64,000 nt of DNA from Micromonospora matsumotoense (GTDB taxonomy: Bacteria > Actinomycetota > Actinomycetes > Mycobacteriales > Micromonosporaceae), in the NCBI RefSeq assembly GCF_900091525.1, contig NZ_FMCU01000025.1, positions 1 to 64,000 on the forward strand, read 5' to 3'. Both the position numbers and the translations under genes were made by a program. Position 1 is the first letter of the stretch. Each line of letters begins with the position of its first letter. The notes beneath the pieces were generated by a model. It searched no databases. It was not told the origin of the DNA and was given only the letters and a program-made list of their open reading frames with translations. Shown piece by piece: positions 52,049 through 60,674 of this stretch.

Positions 52049-52866
52049 ACCCGCATCCCAGCACCACCTCCGGCGCCCAGATTCCGGTGCCGCAGCGCCG
52101 CCACTGGTGGCAGAGCATGTTCGGCACGCCGGCTCCCCTCGCGCCGGTGCCGCCGCTGCCACCGCCGCCGCCCGTCACGGTGTCGTTCCGGCAGGACGTC
52201 GGGCACCCGCTGCTGGTGCCGGCGAAGGGGGACGCCTTCGATTTCCGGGTGCACCCCGTGTATCTCTGGACCGGCCGGCGCATGACGTTCGACGAGCTGA
52301 AGTTCCGCGCCGAGCGGTATCTCGACTGGGCCGGCGGGATCGTCCGGGAGCGGATCGTCGACGTGTCGCGGGAGTTCGAGCCGCATCGCGCACATGAGCT
52401 GGAGCGGGTGCTCAACGAGCGGCTCGCCGGCCAGCGGTGGCCGGCGAACGAGTCGTTGCCGCAGTTCACCGCCCACGTGCGGGTCAGCCCCGACGAGCGG
52501 GTACGCGATCGGCTGCGGCCGTACTGGGAGGAGCGGATCAGGCTGGAGTGCGACCACGAGTTGCAGAAGATCCGGGCCCGGCACGTCGACGACCTGACCC
52601 GCCGGTGGTGTGCCGTTCTCCAGGCGTTGGAGGCCGATCCGGTGACCGCGCACGCGGCGCGGCTGACCGGGGAGCAGTTCGCCGACGTCTTCCGCCGCTA
52701 TGTCGACGAGCGCCGGGGGACGGTGCCGGAGCTGGTGACCCTGCTCCGGGAGGCGGTCCGGGGGCATCACGATCTCAACCTGGGCCCGTCGGAGTACACC
52801 GAGGCGTGGGACGTGGCGCTACGGACCTACCAACGACAGCACGGGTTGGCCGAGCGGGCCGGTTGA
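52045..52866 (+). CDS. Proline-rich helical protein of unknown function, third gene of the trio
   Basis: 273 aa. A proline run (PLAPVPPLPPPPPVTVSF) near residues 31-46 precedes a beta-leading region (VTVSFRQDVGHPLLVPAKGDAFDFRVHPVYLWTG) faintly like band-7/SPFH openings. Two thirds is charged helix (ERYLDWAGGIVRERIVDVSREFE; RDRLRPYWEERIRLECDHELQKIRARHVDDL). No membrane segment or catalytic motif is recognised. It starts within the preceding gene (ATGA), so the three are almost certainly one translational unit and may form a complex. Confidence 0.5.
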   Translation: MNPHPSTTSGAQIPVPQRRHWWQSMFGTPAPLAPVPPLPPPPPVTVSFRQDVGHPLLVPAKGDAFDFRVHPVYLWTGRRMTFDELKFRAERYLDWAGGIVRERIVDVSREFEPHRAHELERVLNERLAGQRWPANESLPQFTAHVRVSPDERVRDRLRPYWEERIRLECDHELQKIRARHVDDLTRRWCAVLQALEADPVTAHAARLTGEQFADVFRRYVDERRGTVPELVTLLREAVRGHHDLNLGPSEYTEAWDVALRTYQRQHGLAERAG

Positions 52867-53001
52867 GCCGGTGGTCGGGCCTTGGGTCGGCAAACCGGGG
52901 CCCGGCCACCTTGTCGGCCGGTGGACACGGGACGACGCGGGAGGTTCGCGAAGGGTGGTCGGAGCGTCACGTGACGCTTATGATGTCATTTACATGCGGG
53001 C

Positions 53002-53061
53002 AGATGTATGAAGTTGCATCTGGCCCAGGTGCGGACTAGCCTTCTCTGCATAGTCATGCGG
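53002..53061 (+). promoter_or_regulatory. argC promoter with two ArgR-box-like palindromes
   Basis: TTGCAT (53014-53019), a 17-nt spacer and TAGCCT (53037-53042) form a promoter. AGATGTATGAAGTTGCATCT (53002-53021), an imperfect palindrome, covers the -35. CTGCATAGTCATGCGG (53046-53061), a second one, covers the likely start site and runs into the Shine-Dalgarno GGAGG (53060-53064). Their centres are 42 bp apart, four helical turns. A weaker ATGT-n5-ACAT palindrome (52983-52995) is further upstream. All resemble ArgR operators, and argR is in the operon. Confidence 0.7.
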
Positions 53062-53069
53062 AGGTAGGA

Positions 53070-54071
53070 ATGGGTATCCGAGTTGGGGTCGCCGGAGCGA
53101 GCGGTTACGCCGGAGGTGAGCTGCTGCGCCTGATCGCCGGTCATCCCGAGTTCGACCTGGTCGCCGCCACCGCCCACCGCCAGGCCGGTGCGCCGGTCAC
53201 CGCCGTACACCCGCAGCTCGTGGGGTGGGATCTGGTGTTCGCGGCGACCGATGCGGCCACGCTGGCCGACGCCGACCTGGTCTTCCTGGCCCTGCCGCAC
53301 GGCGAGTCGGCGGCGCTGGCCGCCGAGCTGCCGGAGTCGGTCCGGGTGGTCGACCTCGGTGCCGACCACCGGCTCCGCGACGCCGACGCCTGGTCCCGCT
53401 ACTACGGCGGCCCGCACGCCGGGGCCTGGACGTACGGCCTGCCGGAGCTGCCCGGCCAGCGGGCCGCGATCGCCGGGGCCACCCGGGTGGCCAACACCGG
53501 CTGTTACGCCGTCGCCATCACGTTGGCTCTGGCGCCGCTGATCGCCGCCGGCGCGGTCTCGCCGGCCGACGTGGTCGTGGTCGCCGCCTCCGGCACCTCC
53601 GGGGCCGGGCGGGCCGCCAAGACACACCTGCTCGGCAGCGAGGTGATGGGGGACCTGTCGCCCTACAAGGTCGGCGCCCACCAGCACGTGCCGGAGATCA
53701 AGCAGGCCACCGGCGCGACCGGGCTGTCGCTGACCCCGGTGCTCGCGCCCATGCCGCGCGGCATCCTCGCCACCGTCACCGCCGTGCCCACCGGCGACGC
53801 CGACCCGCGCGCGGTGCTGGCCGCCGCGTACGCCGACACGCCGTTCGTGCACCTGCTGCCCGAGGGGGCGTGGCCGCACACCGCCGCCACCGCCGGGGCG
53901 AACTCCTGCCACCTCCAGGCCACCGTCGACGTCGACTCCGGCCGGGTGATCGTGGTCAGCGCCATCGACAACCTCGGCAAGGGCGCCGCCGGCCAGGCGG
54001 TGCAGAACGCCAACCTGATGCTCGGCCTGCCCGAGACCACCGGCCTGTCCACCTTCGGAGTTGCACCGTGA
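53070..54071 (+). CDS. argC: N-acetyl-gamma-glutamyl-phosphate reductase
   Basis: Third step of arginine synthesis. 333 aa. NADP-binding GVAGASGYAGGELLRL at the N-terminus, catalytic Cys in VANTGCYAVAI, and GTSGAGRAAKTHLL. ATG 53070 follows GGAGG. Its stop overlaps the GTG of the bridging repeat frame to argJ. Confidence 0.96.
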   Translation: MGIRVGVAGASGYAGGELLRLIAGHPEFDLVAATAHRQAGAPVTAVHPQLVGWDLVFAATDAATLADADLVFLALPHGESAALAAELPESVRVVDLGADHRLRDADAWSRYYGGPHAGAWTYGLPELPGQRAAIAGATRVANTGCYAVAITLALAPLIAAGAVSPADVVVVAASGTSGAGRAAKTHLLGSEVMGDLSPYKVGAHQHVPEIKQATGATGLSLTPVLAPMPRGILATVTAVPTGDADPRAVLAAAYADTPFVHLLPEGAWPHTAATAGANSCHLQATVDVDSGRVIVVSAIDNLGKGAAGQAVQNANLMLGLPETTGLSTFGVAP

Positions 54072-54190
54072 GCGCGAGGAGCGCAGCGCAGCGGAGCCCC
54101 GCAGTCGCGAACGAAAGGTCAGCATCGGTGAGCGCGAGGAGCGCAGCGCAGCGGAGCCCCGCAGTCGCGAACGAAAGGCCTGCACCATGA
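54068..54190 (+). CDS. Repeat-encoded bridging mini-ORF between argC and argJ (variant A)
   Basis: A 40-codon frame of two 20-codon units, the first MSARSAAQRSPAVANERSAS and the second ending ANERPAP. The GTG start overlaps the argC stop (GTGA); the TGA stop overlaps the argJ start (ATGA). The two DNA units are nearly identical over 50 bases and match the aroC/aroK units 53 kb away at most positions. GAAAGG near the end of unit 2 is the only Shine-Dalgarno for argJ. Confidence 0.5.
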   Translation: MSARSAAQRSPAVANERSASVSARSAAQRSPAVANERPAP

Positions 54191-55359
54191 GTGTCACCGC
54201 CCCTCGGGGGTTTCGTGCGGCCGGTGTCGCGGCCGGGTTGAAGAGCGGCGGGGCCACCGATGTGGCCCTGGTCGTCAACGACGGCCCGGACGCGGGGGTG
54301 GCCGGCGTCTTCACCACCAACCGGGTCAGGGCCGCGCCGGTGCGGTGGACCCAGCAGGTCGTCCGGGGCGGCGTGGTCCGTGCGGTGGTGCTCAACTCCG
54401 GCGGGGCGAACGCCTGCACCGGCCCGGCCGGCTTCCAGGACACCCACGCCACCGCCGAGCACACCGCCGCCGCGCTCACCGCGTCCAGCCCCCGGCTGCG
54501 GCTCGGCGCCGGTGACGTGGCGGTCTGCTCGACCGGCCTGATCGGCGAGCGGCTGCCGATGGACCGGCTGCTGCCCGGGGTGCGTACCGCGATCCGGGCG
54601 CTGGCCCGCGACGGCGGCCCGGCCGCCGCAGTGGCGATCATGACCACGGACACCCGGCCGAAGACCACCGTCGTCCGGGGGGCCGGCTGGACCGTGGGCG
54701 GGATGGCCAAGGGCGCCGGGATGCTCGCCCCCGGCATGGCCACCATGCTCTGCGTGCTGACCACCGACGCGGTGGCCGGGCCGGAGTTGCTCGACGCCGC
54801 GCTGCGGGCCGCCACCCGGGTCACCTTCGACCGGGTCGACTCCGACGGGTGCATGTCCACCAACGACACGGTGCTGCTGCTGTCCAGCGGGGCGTCCGGG
54901 GTGGAGCCCACCGAGGCCGAGCTGGCCGCCGCCGTCACCGCCGCCTGCCACGACCTGGCCCAGCAACTGGTCGCCGACGCCGAGGGGGCCACCAAGCAGG
55001 TCGCCATCGACGTGGTCGGTGCCGCCGACGAGGACGACGCGGTCGAGGTGGGCCGCTCGGTGGCCCGCAACAACCTGGTCAAGACCGCGCTGTTCGGCAA
55101 CGACCCGAACTGGGGTCGGATCCTCGCCGCGGTCGGCACCACCGCCGCCGCGTTCGATCCGGACGCCGTGGACGTCGCGGTCAACGGGATCTGGGTGTGC
55201 CGCTCCGGGGCCGCCGCCGAGGACCGCGCCAAGGTCGACCTGACCGGTCGGAACGTCACCATCCGGATCGACCTGCACGCCGGTGCGGCGGCGGCCACCA
55301 TCTGGACCAACGACCTGTCGCACGCGTACGTGCACGAGAACTCGGCGTACTCGACATGA
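54187..55359 (+). CDS. argJ: Glutamate N-acetyltransferase / amino-acid acetyltransferase (ornithine acetyltransferase)
   Basis: It recycles the acetyl group from acetylornithine to glutamate. 390 aa. The precursor cleaves itself before the Thr in KGAGMLAPGMATMLCVLTTDA; the segment is intact. GFRAAGVAAGLK and RVDSDGCMSTNDT are conserved. ATG 54187 overlaps the mini-ORF stop; its own stop overlaps argB. Confidence 0.95.
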   Translation: MSVTAPRGFRAAGVAAGLKSGGATDVALVVNDGPDAGVAGVFTTNRVRAAPVRWTQQVVRGGVVRAVVLNSGGANACTGPAGFQDTHATAEHTAAALTASSPRLRLGAGDVAVCSTGLIGERLPMDRLLPGVRTAIRALARDGGPAAAVAIMTTDTRPKTTVVRGAGWTVGGMAKGAGMLAPGMATMLCVLTTDAVAGPELLDAALRAATRVTFDRVDSDGCMSTNDTVLLLSSGASGVEPTEAELAAAVTAACHDLAQQLVADAEGATKQVAIDVVGAADEDDAVEVGRSVARNNLVKTALFGNDPNWGRILAAVGTTAAAFDPDAVDVAVNGIWVCRSGAAAEDRAKVDLTGRNVTIRIDLHAGAAAATIWTNDLSHAYVHENSAYST

Positions 55360-56282
55360 GCCTCTCCGCGGACCTCACCCGGGCCCAGGTGAAGGCCGAG
55401 ACGCTGATCGAGGCGCTGCCCTGGCTGGCCCGTTTCTCCGGGGCCACCGTGGTGGTCAAGTACGGCGGCAACGCGATGGTCGACCCGACCCTGCAACGGG
55501 CCTTCGCCGCCGACATGATCTTCCTGCGGTACGCCGGCCTCAAGCCGGTCGTGGTGCATGGCGGCGGACCGCAGATCTCCGCGATGCTCGGTCGGCTCGG
55601 CATCGCCAGCGAGTTCAAGGGCGGCCTGCGGGTCACCACCCCCGAGGCGATGGACGTCGTCCGGATGGTGCTGGTCGGCCAGGTCGGCCGGGAGCTGGTC
55701 GGCCTGATCAACGCGCACGGCCCGTACGCCGTCGGCCTCTCCGGCGAGGACGCCGGCCTGTTCACCGCCGTACGCCGGCCCGCCTGGGTCGACGGCCAGG
55801 CGGTCGACATCGGGCAGGTCGGTGACGTGGAGTCGGTGGACGTCTCGGCGGTGACCGACCTGATCGCGGCCGGCCGGATACCGGTCATCTCCACCGTCGC
55901 GCCGGACGTCGACGGGGTGTTGCACAACCTCAACGCCGACACCGCCGCCGCCGCGCTGGCGATCGCCCTGCACGCCCGCAAGCTGGTCGTCCTCACCGAC
56001 GTCGCCGGCCTGTACGCCGACTGGCCGGACACCGCCAGCCTGGTCAGCGAGATCGACGCCGAGGCGTTGGCGACGCTGCTGCCGTCCCTGGAATCGGGGA
56101 TGGTGCCCAAGATGGAGGCCTGCCTGCGGGCGGTGCGCGGGGGAGTGCCCGCCGCGCACGTCGTCGACGGCCGGGTCGCCCACTCCACTCTGCTGGAGGT
56201 CTTCACCTCGGAGGGGTTCGGCACGATGGTCGTCGATACCCCGCCCGGGTCCACCCACGAGGAAGGCACGGTCGGCGCATGA
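55356..56282 (+). CDS. argB: Acetylglutamate kinase
   Basis: Second step of arginine synthesis, often the arginine-inhibited one. 308 aa. KYGGNAM, VVHGGGPQI and the C-terminal LNADTAAAALA and SGMVPKMEACLRAV are present. An N-terminal helix of about 25 residues, as in arginine-sensitive hexameric kinases, precedes the core. ATG 55356 overlaps argJ (ATGA). Confidence 0.96.
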   Translation: MSLSADLTRAQVKAETLIEALPWLARFSGATVVVKYGGNAMVDPTLQRAFAADMIFLRYAGLKPVVVHGGGPQISAMLGRLGIASEFKGGLRVTTPEAMDVVRMVLVGQVGRELVGLINAHGPYAVGLSGEDAGLFTAVRRPAWVDGQAVDIGQVGDVESVDVSAVTDLIAAGRIPVISTVAPDVDGVLHNLNADTAAAALAIALHARKLVVLTDVAGLYADWPDTASLVSEIDAEALATLLPSLESGMVPKMEACLRAVRGGVPAAHVVDGRVAHSTLLEVFTSEGFGTMVVDTPPGSTHEEGTVGA

Positions 56283-57538
56283 GCACGCTGGTGGCACGCT
56301 GGGGCGAGTCCATGATGGACAACTACGGCACCCCGCCGTTGGCGCTGGTCTCCGGCTCCGGCTCGGTCGTCGTCGACGAGGCCGGCCGGGAGTACGTCGA
56401 CCTGCTCGGCGGCATCGCGGTCAACGCCCTCGGGCACGCCCACCCCGCCGTGGTGGCCGCCGTCTCCAAACAGATCGCCACCCTCGGCCACGTCTCCAAC
56501 CTGTTCGTCGCGGAGCCCCCGGTGGCGTTGGCCGAACTGCTGTTGGCGTTGGCCGGTCGGCCCGGCCGGGTGTTCTTCGCCAACTCCGGCGCGGAGGTCA
56601 ACGAGGCCGCGTTCAAGCTGTCCCGGCTCACCGGTCGGTCCCACGTCGTGGCCACCGCCGGTGGCTTCCACGGTCGCACCATGGGCGCGCTCGCCCTCAC
56701 CGGCCAGCCGGCGAAGGCCGACCCGTTCCGCCCGCTGCCCGGCGACGTCGAGCACGTGCCCTTCGGGGACGTCGAGGCGCTGGCGGCGGCCGTCACCGAC
56801 GCCACCGCGATGGTGATCCTGGAGCCGATCCAGGGCGAGAACGGGGTGGTCGTCCCACCGTCCGGCTACCTGGCCGAGGCCCGGCGGATCACCGCCCGGC
56901 ACGGCGCCCTGCTGGTGCTCGACGAGGTGCAGACCGGGGTCGGGCGGACCGGGTACTGGTTCGCCCACCAGGCCGACGGGGTGGAGCCGGACGTCATCAC
57001 CCTGGCCAAGGGGCTCGGCGGTGGGTTGCCCATCGGTGCCTGCCTGGCCTTCGGCCGGGCCGCCGAGCTGCTCCGCGCCGGTTCGCACGGCACCACCTTC
57101 GGGGGCAACCCGGTCAGCTGCGCCGCCGCCCTCGCGGTGGTCTCCACCATCGCCGGCGAGGGGCTGCTCGACCACGTCAAGCGCACCGGTGAGCGGCTGC
57201 GTCGGGGCGTCGAGGCGCTGGGCCATCCGCTCGTCGCCGAGGTACGCGGCGCCGGGCTGCTGCTCGGCATCGTGCTCGCCGCGCCGGTCGCCGGCCCGGT
57301 GGCCGCCGCACTGCGCACGGCGGGGTTCCTGGTCAACCCGGTCCAGCCGGGGGTGATCCGGCTGGCCCCGCCGCTGATCCTCACCGCCGCGCAGGTCGAC
57401 GCGTTCCTGGCCGCCCTCCCCGCCGCCCTCGACACCGCCGTCGACCTTCCGGCCGCCCACGGCACGCCGGCCGCGCCGGGGGCGCAGACCCGTGCCGTGC
57501 CGCCGCCCACCCCGACCCCGACGGAGACCCGCGCATGA
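56279..57538 (+). CDS. argD: Acetylornithine aminotransferase
   Basis: A PLP enzyme of the fourth step. 419 aa. GGIAVNALGHAHP, NSGAEVNEAAFKLSR, VLDEVQTGVGRTG and the Schiff-base Lys in ITLAKGLGGGLPIGA are clear. The last 33 residues (Ala/Pro/Thr: PPPTPTPTETRA) form a low-complexity tail not in the family, placed right before the ATGA overlap with argF. Confidence 0.95.
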   Translation: MSTLVARWGESMMDNYGTPPLALVSGSGSVVVDEAGREYVDLLGGIAVNALGHAHPAVVAAVSKQIATLGHVSNLFVAEPPVALAELLLALAGRPGRVFFANSGAEVNEAAFKLSRLTGRSHVVATAGGFHGRTMGALALTGQPAKADPFRPLPGDVEHVPFGDVEALAAAVTDATAMVILEPIQGENGVVVPPSGYLAEARRITARHGALLVLDEVQTGVGRTGYWFAHQADGVEPDVITLAKGLGGGLPIGACLAFGRAAELLRAGSHGTTFGGNPVSCAAALAVVSTIAGEGLLDHVKRTGERLRRGVEALGHPLVAEVRGAGLLLGIVLAAPVAGPVAAALRTAGFLVNPVQPGVIRLAPPLILTAAQVDAFLAALPAALDTAVDLPAAHGTPAAPGAQTRAVPPPTPTPTETRA

Positions 57539-58464
57539 TCCGGCACCTGCTGGCCGACGACGACCTCACCCCGGCCGAGCAGTCGGCGGTGCTCGACCTG
57601 GCCGGCCGGATGAAGGCCGACCGGTTCGGGTTCACCCCGTTGGCCGGGCCGCGTTCGGTGGCGGTGCTCTTCGACAAGCAGAGCCTGCGGACCCGGATCT
57701 CCTTCGACGCCGGCATCGCCGAACTCGGCGGCCACCCCCTCGTGGTGGACACCCAGGTCACCCACTTCGGCCGGGGCGAGACGCTCGCCGACGCCGGCCG
57801 GGTGCTGTCCCGCTACGTCGCCGCGATCGTGCTGCGCACCCACGGCGACGACCGGATCGCCGAGGTCGCCTCGCACGCCACCGTGCCGGTGATCAACGCG
57901 CTCACCGACGGCTACCACCCCTGCCAGCTCCTGGCCGACCTGCTCACCGTCCGCGAGCACTGCGGCGGCACCGCCGGGCGGACCCTGGCGTACGTCGGTG
58001 ACGGGGCCAACAACCTGGCCCACTCGTACCTGCTGGCCGGGGCGACCGCCGGGATGCACGTCCGGGTCGCCGGGCCGGCCGGGTTCCAGCCCGATCCCGG
58101 GGTGCTGGGCCGGGCCGGGAAGATCGCCGCCGGCACCGGTGGATCGGTGCGGGCGCTCGTCGACCCCGTCGAGGCGGTCCGGGACGCCGACGTGGTGGCC
58201 ACCGACACCTGGACCTCGATGGGCCAGGAGGACGACGGGCTGGACCGGATCACCCCGTTCCTGCCCTACCAGGTCAACGCCGCGTTGCTCGGTCACGCCC
58301 GGCCGGACGTGAAGGTGCTGCACTGCCTGCCCGCCCACCGGGACGAGGAGATCACCAGCGAGGTGCTCGACGGCCCGCACAGCGTCGTGTTCGACCAGGC
58401 GGAGAATCGGCTGCACGCCCAGAAGGCGCTGCTGACCTTTCTCCTGGAGGCATCCTCATCATGA
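57535..58464 (+). CDS. argF: Ornithine carbamoyltransferase
   Basis: It makes citrulline from ornithine and carbamoyl phosphate. 309 aa. The carbamoyl-phosphate motif reads SLRTR, the variant usual in actinobacterial OTCases. HPCQLLADLLT and the ornithine-binding HCLPAHRDEEI are present. Start and stop overlap argD and argR by 4 nt (ATGA each). Confidence 0.96.
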   Translation: MIRHLLADDDLTPAEQSAVLDLAGRMKADRFGFTPLAGPRSVAVLFDKQSLRTRISFDAGIAELGGHPLVVDTQVTHFGRGETLADAGRVLSRYVAAIVLRTHGDDRIAEVASHATVPVINALTDGYHPCQLLADLLTVREHCGGTAGRTLAYVGDGANNLAHSYLLAGATAGMHVRVAGPAGFQPDPGVLGRAGKIAAGTGGSVRALVDPVEAVRDADVVATDTWTSMGQEDDGLDRITPFLPYQVNAALLGHARPDVKVLHCLPAHRDEEITSEVLDGPHSVVFDQAENRLHAQKALLTFLLEASSS

Positions 58465-58970
58465 CCGCCCCGACCCGCGCCGCCCGGCACGCCCGCATCG
58501 TCGAGTTGATCCGGGCCAGGGCGATCCGTTCCCAGACCGAGCTGGCCGACCTGCTCGCCGCCGACGGGGTGCAGGTCACCCAGGCCACCCTCTCCCGGGA
58601 CCTGGAGGAGTTGGGCGCGGTGAAGGCCCGGGGCGGTGACGGGCGGGCCGGCTACCTGATCCCCGAGGACGGCCACCGGCCGCTGCGCGACGCCGAGGCG
58701 GCCCCCGCCCGGCTGATCCGGCTGCTGCGGGAACTGCTCAACGGGGTCGACTCCAGCGGCAACATCGCCGTGCTGCGTACCCCGCCGGGCGCGGCACACT
58801 ATCTGGCCAGCGCCGTGGACCGGGCGGGCCTGACCGAGGTCGTCGGCACCATCGCCGGTGACGACACCATCCTGGTGGTGGCCCGTGAGGCCGACGGTGG
58901 CGCGGCGCTCGGCGACAAGCTCGCCGGGTGGGCCCGCCGGGATGAGGGTGGGGACGGAAGCACCCCGTGA
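58461..58970 (+). CDS. argR: Arginine repressor
   Basis: Hexameric, arginine-activated repressor of arg genes. 169 aa. N-terminal winged helix (RAIRSQTELADLLAADGVQVTQATLSRDLEELGAVK) and C-terminal arginine-binding/oligomerisation domain (GTIAGDDTILVVAREADGG, with the conserved GDDT). It likely acts at the palindromes before argC. Its stop overlaps GTG 58967, which is in frame with argH. Confidence 0.95.
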   Translation: MTAPTRAARHARIVELIRARAIRSQTELADLLAADGVQVTQATLSRDLEELGAVKARGGDGRAGYLIPEDGHRPLRDAEAAPARLIRLLRELLNGVDSSGNIAVLRTPPGAAHYLASAVDRAGLTEVVGTIAGDDTILVVAREADGGAALGDKLAGWARRDEGGDGSTP

Positions 58971-59059
58971 CCGGGTCGGTCACGGTTACCCGTACGACAG
59001 ACGAGCCGGCACGGGGAGTGAACCCCGCAGTCGGGAAGCGAAAGGTGAGCACTGCCAGA
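58967..59059 (+). repeat. Decayed bridging repeat, in frame with argH
   Basis: A GTG overlapping the argR stop (GTGA) opens 31 codons (including ARGVNPAVGKRKVSTAR) that run without a stop into argH. CCCCGCAGTCGGGAAGCGAAAGG matches the 3' half of the 60-bp repeat (CCCCGCAGTCGCGAACGAAAGG). The bridge has thus become a possible N-terminal extension of ArgH. Confidence 0.55.
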
Positions 59060-60523
59060 ATGAGCGGCGTGGACGACAAGAGCCTGACCGAGAACAGCGC
59101 CGCGACGAACCGGACGAGCCTGTGGGGTGGCCGGTTCGCCGGTGGCCCCGCCGAGGCCCTGGCGCGGCTGTCGGTGAGCGTCCAGTTCGACTGGCGTCTC
59201 GCCCCGTACGACATCGCGGGCTCCCGGGCGCATGCCCGGGTGCTGGCGGGCGCGGGGCTGCTCGACCCCGACGAGCTGGGGCGCATCCTGGCGGCGTTGG
59301 ACGACCTGGAGGCGGCCTGCGCCTCCGGGCAGTTCCGCCCGACCATCGACGACGAGGACGTGCACACCGCGCTGGAGCGGGGCCTGCTGGAGCGGCTCGG
59401 CAGCCTCGGCGGCAAGCTGCGGGCCGGCCGGTCCCGCAACGACCAGGTCGCCACCGACCTGCGGCTCTACCTGCGCGACCACGCGCGGGGGGTGGCCGCC
59501 CGGCTGGTGGAGCTGGCCGAGGCCCTGGTCGAGCAGGCGGAACGGCACATCGACACCGCAGCGCCCGGGATGACCCACCTCCAGCACGCCCAGCCGGTCA
59601 CCTTCGGGCACTGGCTGCTGGCCCACGTCCAGCCGCTGCTGCGCGACCTGGAACGGCTGCGCGACTGGGACCACCGTACGGCGATCAGCCCGCTCGGTGC
59701 GGGCGCGCTGGCCGGCTCCGGCCTGCCGCTGGACCCGGTGGCCGTCTCCAAGGAGCTGGGCTTCCGGACCTCCTTCGCCAACTCGATGGACGCGGTCGCC
59801 GACCGGGACTTCGTCGCCGAGTTCCTCTTCGTCACCGCGCTGGTCGGGGTGCACCTGTCCCGCCTCGGTGAGGAGGTGGTGCTCTGGACGTCGCACGAGT
59901 TCGGCTGGGTCGAGCTGGACGACGCCTTCGCCACCGGCTCGTCGATCATGCCGCAGAAGAAGAACGCGGACATCGCCGAGCTGGCCCGGGGCAAGTCCGG
60001 CCGGTTGGTCGGCGGGTTGATGAGCGTGCTCACCATGCTCAAGGGCCTGCCGCTGGCCTACGACCGGGACATGCAGGAGGACAAGGAGCCGGCGTTCGAC
60101 GCGGTCGACACCCTGGAGCTGCTGCTCCCGGCGCTGGCCGGGATGATCTCCACGATGACCGTCCGGGTGGACCGCCTGGTCGCCGCCGCACCGGTGGGCT
60201 TCTCGCTCGCCACCGAGGTTGCCGACTGGCTGGTCCGGCGCAACGTGCCGTTCCGCGACGCGCACGAGATCACCGGCAAACTGGTGGCGCTCTGCGCGGC
60301 CCGCGACTGCGCCCTCGACGAGGTCTCCGACGCGGACCTGGCGGCGGTCAGCGAGCACCTCGACCCGTCGGTGCGTGACGTGCTGTCGGTCCGTTCGGCG
60401 CTGGCGGCCCGGATCACCCCCGGCTCCACCGGCCCCGGCCCGGTCGCCGACCAGCTCGCCGCCGCGGCGGACCAGCTCACCGGCTGGCGGGAGTGGGCCG
60501 CCGAGCGGGTCGTGCCCCGCTGA
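59060..60523 (+). CDS. argH: Argininosuccinate lyase
   Basis: It splits argininosuccinate into arginine and fumarate. 487 aa from ATG 59060. LWGGRFAGGPAEAL, AGRSRNDQVATDLRL, THLQHAQPVTFGHWL and the catalytic-loop signature GSSIMPQKKNADIAEL are all present. In-frame GTGs at 58967 and 59045 give longer forms; GTG 59069 gives a shorter one. argG, which often precedes it, is absent from the window. Confidence 0.95.
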   Translation: MSGVDDKSLTENSAATNRTSLWGGRFAGGPAEALARLSVSVQFDWRLAPYDIAGSRAHARVLAGAGLLDPDELGRILAALDDLEAACASGQFRPTIDDEDVHTALERGLLERLGSLGGKLRAGRSRNDQVATDLRLYLRDHARGVAARLVELAEALVEQAERHIDTAAPGMTHLQHAQPVTFGHWLLAHVQPLLRDLERLRDWDHRTAISPLGAGALAGSGLPLDPVAVSKELGFRTSFANSMDAVADRDFVAEFLFVTALVGVHLSRLGEEVVLWTSHEFGWVELDDAFATGSSIMPQKKNADIAELARGKSGRLVGGLMSVLTMLKGLPLAYDRDMQEDKEPAFDAVDTLELLLPALAGMISTMTVRVDRLVAAAPVGFSLATEVADWLVRRNVPFRDAHEITGKLVALCAARDCALDEVSDADLAAVSEHLDPSVRDVLSVRSALAARITPGSTGPGPVADQLAAAADQLTGWREWAAERVVPR

Positions 60524-60544
60524 CCTGACACGCGCCGGTCGTCC

Positions 60545-60573
60545 GTCGTCCCGCCCTGCGGGGCACGGGCGAC
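60545..60573. terminator. Terminator between argH and the converging MmcQ-like gene
   Basis: GTCG-t-CCCG pairs with CGGGCGAC (8 bp, one bulge) around a 12-nt loop that can itself pair. It is moderately convincing. Confidence 0.55.
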
Positions 60574-60674
60574 CAGGCGCGGTCCGTGCCGGCCTGCCGT
60601 GCGGACGCCCCCGCCGTGGGGTTGGCCTCCGGGTGCGGAGCCCACACCGGGACGGTCGTCCGGGTGGCCGGTGG

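Noticed and set aside
52986..56297. 1103-codon minus-strand frame over the arg genes
   Set aside because: Shadow of argC, argJ and argB, with no domain; all three plus-strand genes are unmistakable.
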